Part shown: positions 21,129-22,632 of the stretch, in pieces | Position numbering within the stretch: the stretch's first letter is position 1 | How the letters are laid out: each line of letters starts with the position of its first letter | Assembly (NCBI GenBank): GCA_031277045.1 | Contig: JAISLX010000168.1 | Location: 1 to 22,632 of the forward strand | Direction of reading: 5' to 3' | From: Treponema sp. | GTDB lineage: Bacteria; Spirochaetota; Spirochaetia; Treponematales; Breznakiellaceae | Length of the DNA stretch: 22,632 nt | Position numbers and translations under genes: made by a program | Notes under the pieces: generated by a model | The model's database searches: none | Told to the model about the DNA's origin: nothing | The model's input: only the letters and a program-made list of their open reading frames with translations

Positions 21129-21262
21129 TGTTTGGAAATGTTGCCCAAATGCTCCCTTTACTTTTTTTGGGCTTTGGGGCAATATACAAAGTTCTTAGGG
21201 CTTGGGCCCTGGCGATGGTTACGGGGGCTTGAGGTTCCCAATCACTTTAAGGAAGGATTGAT

Positions 21263-21487
21263 ATGTCACGGACCTGCGATATTTGCGGAAAACATACGGT
21301 TACCGGCAATAATGTGAGCCACGCGAAAAATAAGACCCGCCGGACCTGGAAACCCAATCTGGTCAAGGTAAAGACCGAGATCGGGGGAACTCCGGTTACG
21401 CTGAAAATCTGCGCCCGCTGCCTGAAAAGCGATATAATCACCAAGAAAGTAAAAACCGGTTATACGTCCAGTTCAAGCCCGTCATAG
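21263..21487 (+). CDS. rpmB: 50S ribosomal protein L28
   Basis: This 74-residue ribosomal protein has the L28 pattern: SRTCDICGK at the N-terminus, [22 protein letters not shown] in the middle, and [14 protein letters not shown]. Two CxxC pairs (Cys5/Cys8 and about Cys51/Cys54) make it the zinc-binding form. GGAAGGA lies 5 nt before the ATG. It is monocistronic, 172 nt after tsaD. Its last nine codons (a Ser-rich tail ending SSSSPS) overlap the 3' end of the convergent hydrolase gene by 28 bp. I saw no convincing promoter in the gap, although a GCCCAAA/TTTGGGC inverted repeat lies at about 21143-21172. Confidence 0.95.
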   Translation: MSRTCDICGKHTVTGNNVSHAKNKTRRTWKPNLVKVKTEIGGTPVTLKICARCLKSDIITKKVKTGYTSSSSPS

Positions 21488-22266
21488 GCCGGTTCCAGGC
21501 TTAAATCACCTATTCCCCGTTCTTTCCGGTAATTCCGGCAGTAGGTTTTAAGATCCCGGTGGGAATAGTCGTGGCAGATATGGGTTAACAGGCTTTGCCG
21601 GGCCCCCGTTTTTACCGCCGCGTCCAGGGCCTGTTCAAAGTTGAAGTGGGTGGGGTGGGGCCGTGTCCGCAGTCCCCCAATGATAAGTACGCCGGGTTTG
21701 CCGATAAGGGGCCAGGAAGGACCGGGGATTTCGCTCGTATCGGTCAGGTAGACCGCGGCGGCGGACCCCTCGTCAACACGCCAGCCCAGAATGGGAAGGG
21801 CCCCGTGGATGACCGGTACGGGACTAAACCGGAGGCCGCCGATAACGATGGGGCCGCCTGAGACCGTTGCCACGATGGGAATAATCCGCGGCTTACCGCC
21901 CCCCCGCTGGGTTTCCTTAAACACGTATGAAAAGCGTTCTGTCAGCTCTTTAATGGTCTCCCGGTTTCCGTAAACCGGCAAAGGGTTTTCCCGGCTAAAG
22001 GGGCGTACATCGTCCATGCCGTGAATATGATCCGCGTGGGAATGGGTCAGGAATACCGCGTCCAGCCGCCTAATTCCCGCCCGCAGCGCCTGGATGCGAA
22101 ATTCGGGCCCTGTGTCTATAACTACCTGTTCCCCTCCGGCGCCCCGGATAAGCAGGGAGGAACGCAGCCTCCGGTCCCGCCGGTCCGTGGAACGGCACAC
22201 AGGGCAGCCGCAGCCCAGCACGGGAATCCCGTCGGAGGTGCCGGAACCAAGAACGCGGAGTTTCAT
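21460..22266 (-). CDS. PhnP-like metallo-beta-lactamase-fold phosphodiesterase
   Basis: This 268-residue hydrolase starts [24 protein letters not shown], as in the PhnP family, where the cysteines (here Cys19, Cys21, Cys24) can form a structural zinc site. Active-site motifs are [10 protein letters not shown] (His75, His77, Asp79, His80), [14 protein letters not shown] and [10 protein letters not shown]. PhnP cleaves 5-phosphoribosyl 1,2-cyclic phosphate, but no phn genes are nearby. Family members of this kind are often annotated simply as MBL-fold hydrolases, so the substrate is open. It is convergent with rpmB and overlaps it by 28 bp. The ribosome binding site is weak (AGG about 10 nt before the ATG). 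Confidence 0.85.
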   Translation of the reverse strand: MKLRVLGSGTSDGIPVLGCGCPVCRSTDRRDRRLRSSLLIRGAGGEQVVIDTGPEFRIQALRAGIRRLDAVFLTHSHADHIHGMDDVRPFSRENPLPVYGNRETIKELTERFSYVFKETQRGGGKPRIIPIVATVSGGPIVIGGLRFSPVPVIHGALPILGWRVDEGSAAAVYLTDTSEIPGPSWPLIGKPGVLIIGGLRTRPHPTHFNFEQALDAAVKTGARQSLLTHICHDYSHRDLKTYCRNYRKERGIGDLSLEPAYDGLELDV

Positions 22267-22335
22267 ACGGCCAAGCCTGCCATAATTCCAACTATGCCGG
22301 AAAACCGCCCGTGAAAACAGCCCGCCGTGTTACAG

Positions 22336-22632
22336 CGGCGTTTTTGGCGTAGGTTTATCCGCGGCGGCTGGGACCTGCCGCCGCCTTGCACGGGGGGGGG
22401 GGGGGGGGGGAAATGCCCAATTGGGAAAAAATGCCACGAAGGGGCCATTACGGGCCGTAAAACGGCCGGGGGGGTTTTGGCCCGGCGGATCCCCCCCCAG
22501 GCCTGTTTGCCGCCCCCGTTGGGCCCCCTTGTTGTGATTTTTCACTTGCGGGCTTGCCCCCCCCCCCCCCCCCCCCGTGCAAGGCGGCGGCAGGTCCCAG
22601 CCGACGCGGATAAACCTCCGCCAAAAACGCCG
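22336..22632. repeat. Contig-end inverted repeat with G19 and C20 tracts, probable artefact
   Basis: The left arm (22336-22391) is repeated in inverse orientation at 22577-22632, with 2 mismatches in 56 bp. The arms abut G19 (22392-22410) and C20 (22557-22576). The 146 bp between are homopolymer-rich and open no plausible gene. The arm ends exactly at the window end. This looks like a fold-back or poly-G read artefact. Any open frames here should not be trusted. Confidence 0.7.

Noticed and set aside
22263..22545. Open frames in the terminal inverted repeat
   Set aside because: They lie in homopolymer-rich, probably artefactual sequence.
1..22632. CRISPR arrays, tRNA or rRNA genes
   Set aside because: No regularly spaced repeats and no cloverleaf or rRNA-like segments were seen on either strand.

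Overview
The window looks like a chromosomal contig end from a spirochaete, most likely a gut-type Treponema. This rests on how the proteins read (a group-2 sigma-70 factor without region 1.1, rpmB, tsaD, tandem REC-HD-GYP genes, ABC sugar genes) and on integron-cassette-like sequence of the kind known in treponemes; no search was run. Most of the window is GC-rich and protein-dense. Positions 1-430 and 620-1030 are strikingly AT-rich and look acquired.

Layout. (1) 1-1106: two AT-rich, cassette-like units, each with one small minus-strand gene (a lipoprotein and a two-helix membrane protein) and its own sigma-70-type promoter, bounded by structured attC-like sites that share a 17-bp end. (2) 1107-3420: a G-rich spacer, then nifS-nifU (minus strand) behind a leader with a strong promoter, a possible 22-codon leaderless leader ORF and an 11-bp perfect hairpin. 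(3) 3479-5245: a secreted TPR protein. (4) 5471-5783: a deleted IS5/IS427-type element that landed in the stop codon of the next gene. (5) 5783-11575: a minus-strand signalling operon in the order REC-HD-GYP, REC-HD-GYP, FIST sensor, soluble PAS hybrid histidine kinase with REC and HPt. (6) 11986-16513: a sugar ABC operon (binding protein, two permeases, no ATPase) followed by nagA, suggesting amino-sugar uptake. (7) 16560-18736: cls overlapping yciO. (8) 18737-19068: a divergent regulatory region with palindromes, a sigma-70-type promoter and a close match to a sigma-54 promoter, driving a group-2 sigma factor. (9) 19967-22266: terminator, tsaD, rpmB, and a convergent PhnP-like hydrolase. (10) 22336-22632: a large inverted repeat around long G and C homopolymers at the window end, probably an assembly artefact.

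How it fits together. The clearest system is the four-gene FIST/kinase/HD-GYP operon. It has every part of a phosphorelay (His-Asp-His-Asp) that could end in two c-di-GMP phosphodiesterases. The second is a possible sigma-54 to sigma-70-type cascade at 19009-19935, formally like RpoN-RpoS in Borrelia. Two further themes recur: start codons exactly 6 nt after a -10-like hexamer with no Shine-Dalgarno sequence (three cases), and 30-bp near-perfect palindromes with compensated arm changes between genes. No tRNA, rRNA or CRISPR array was seen.
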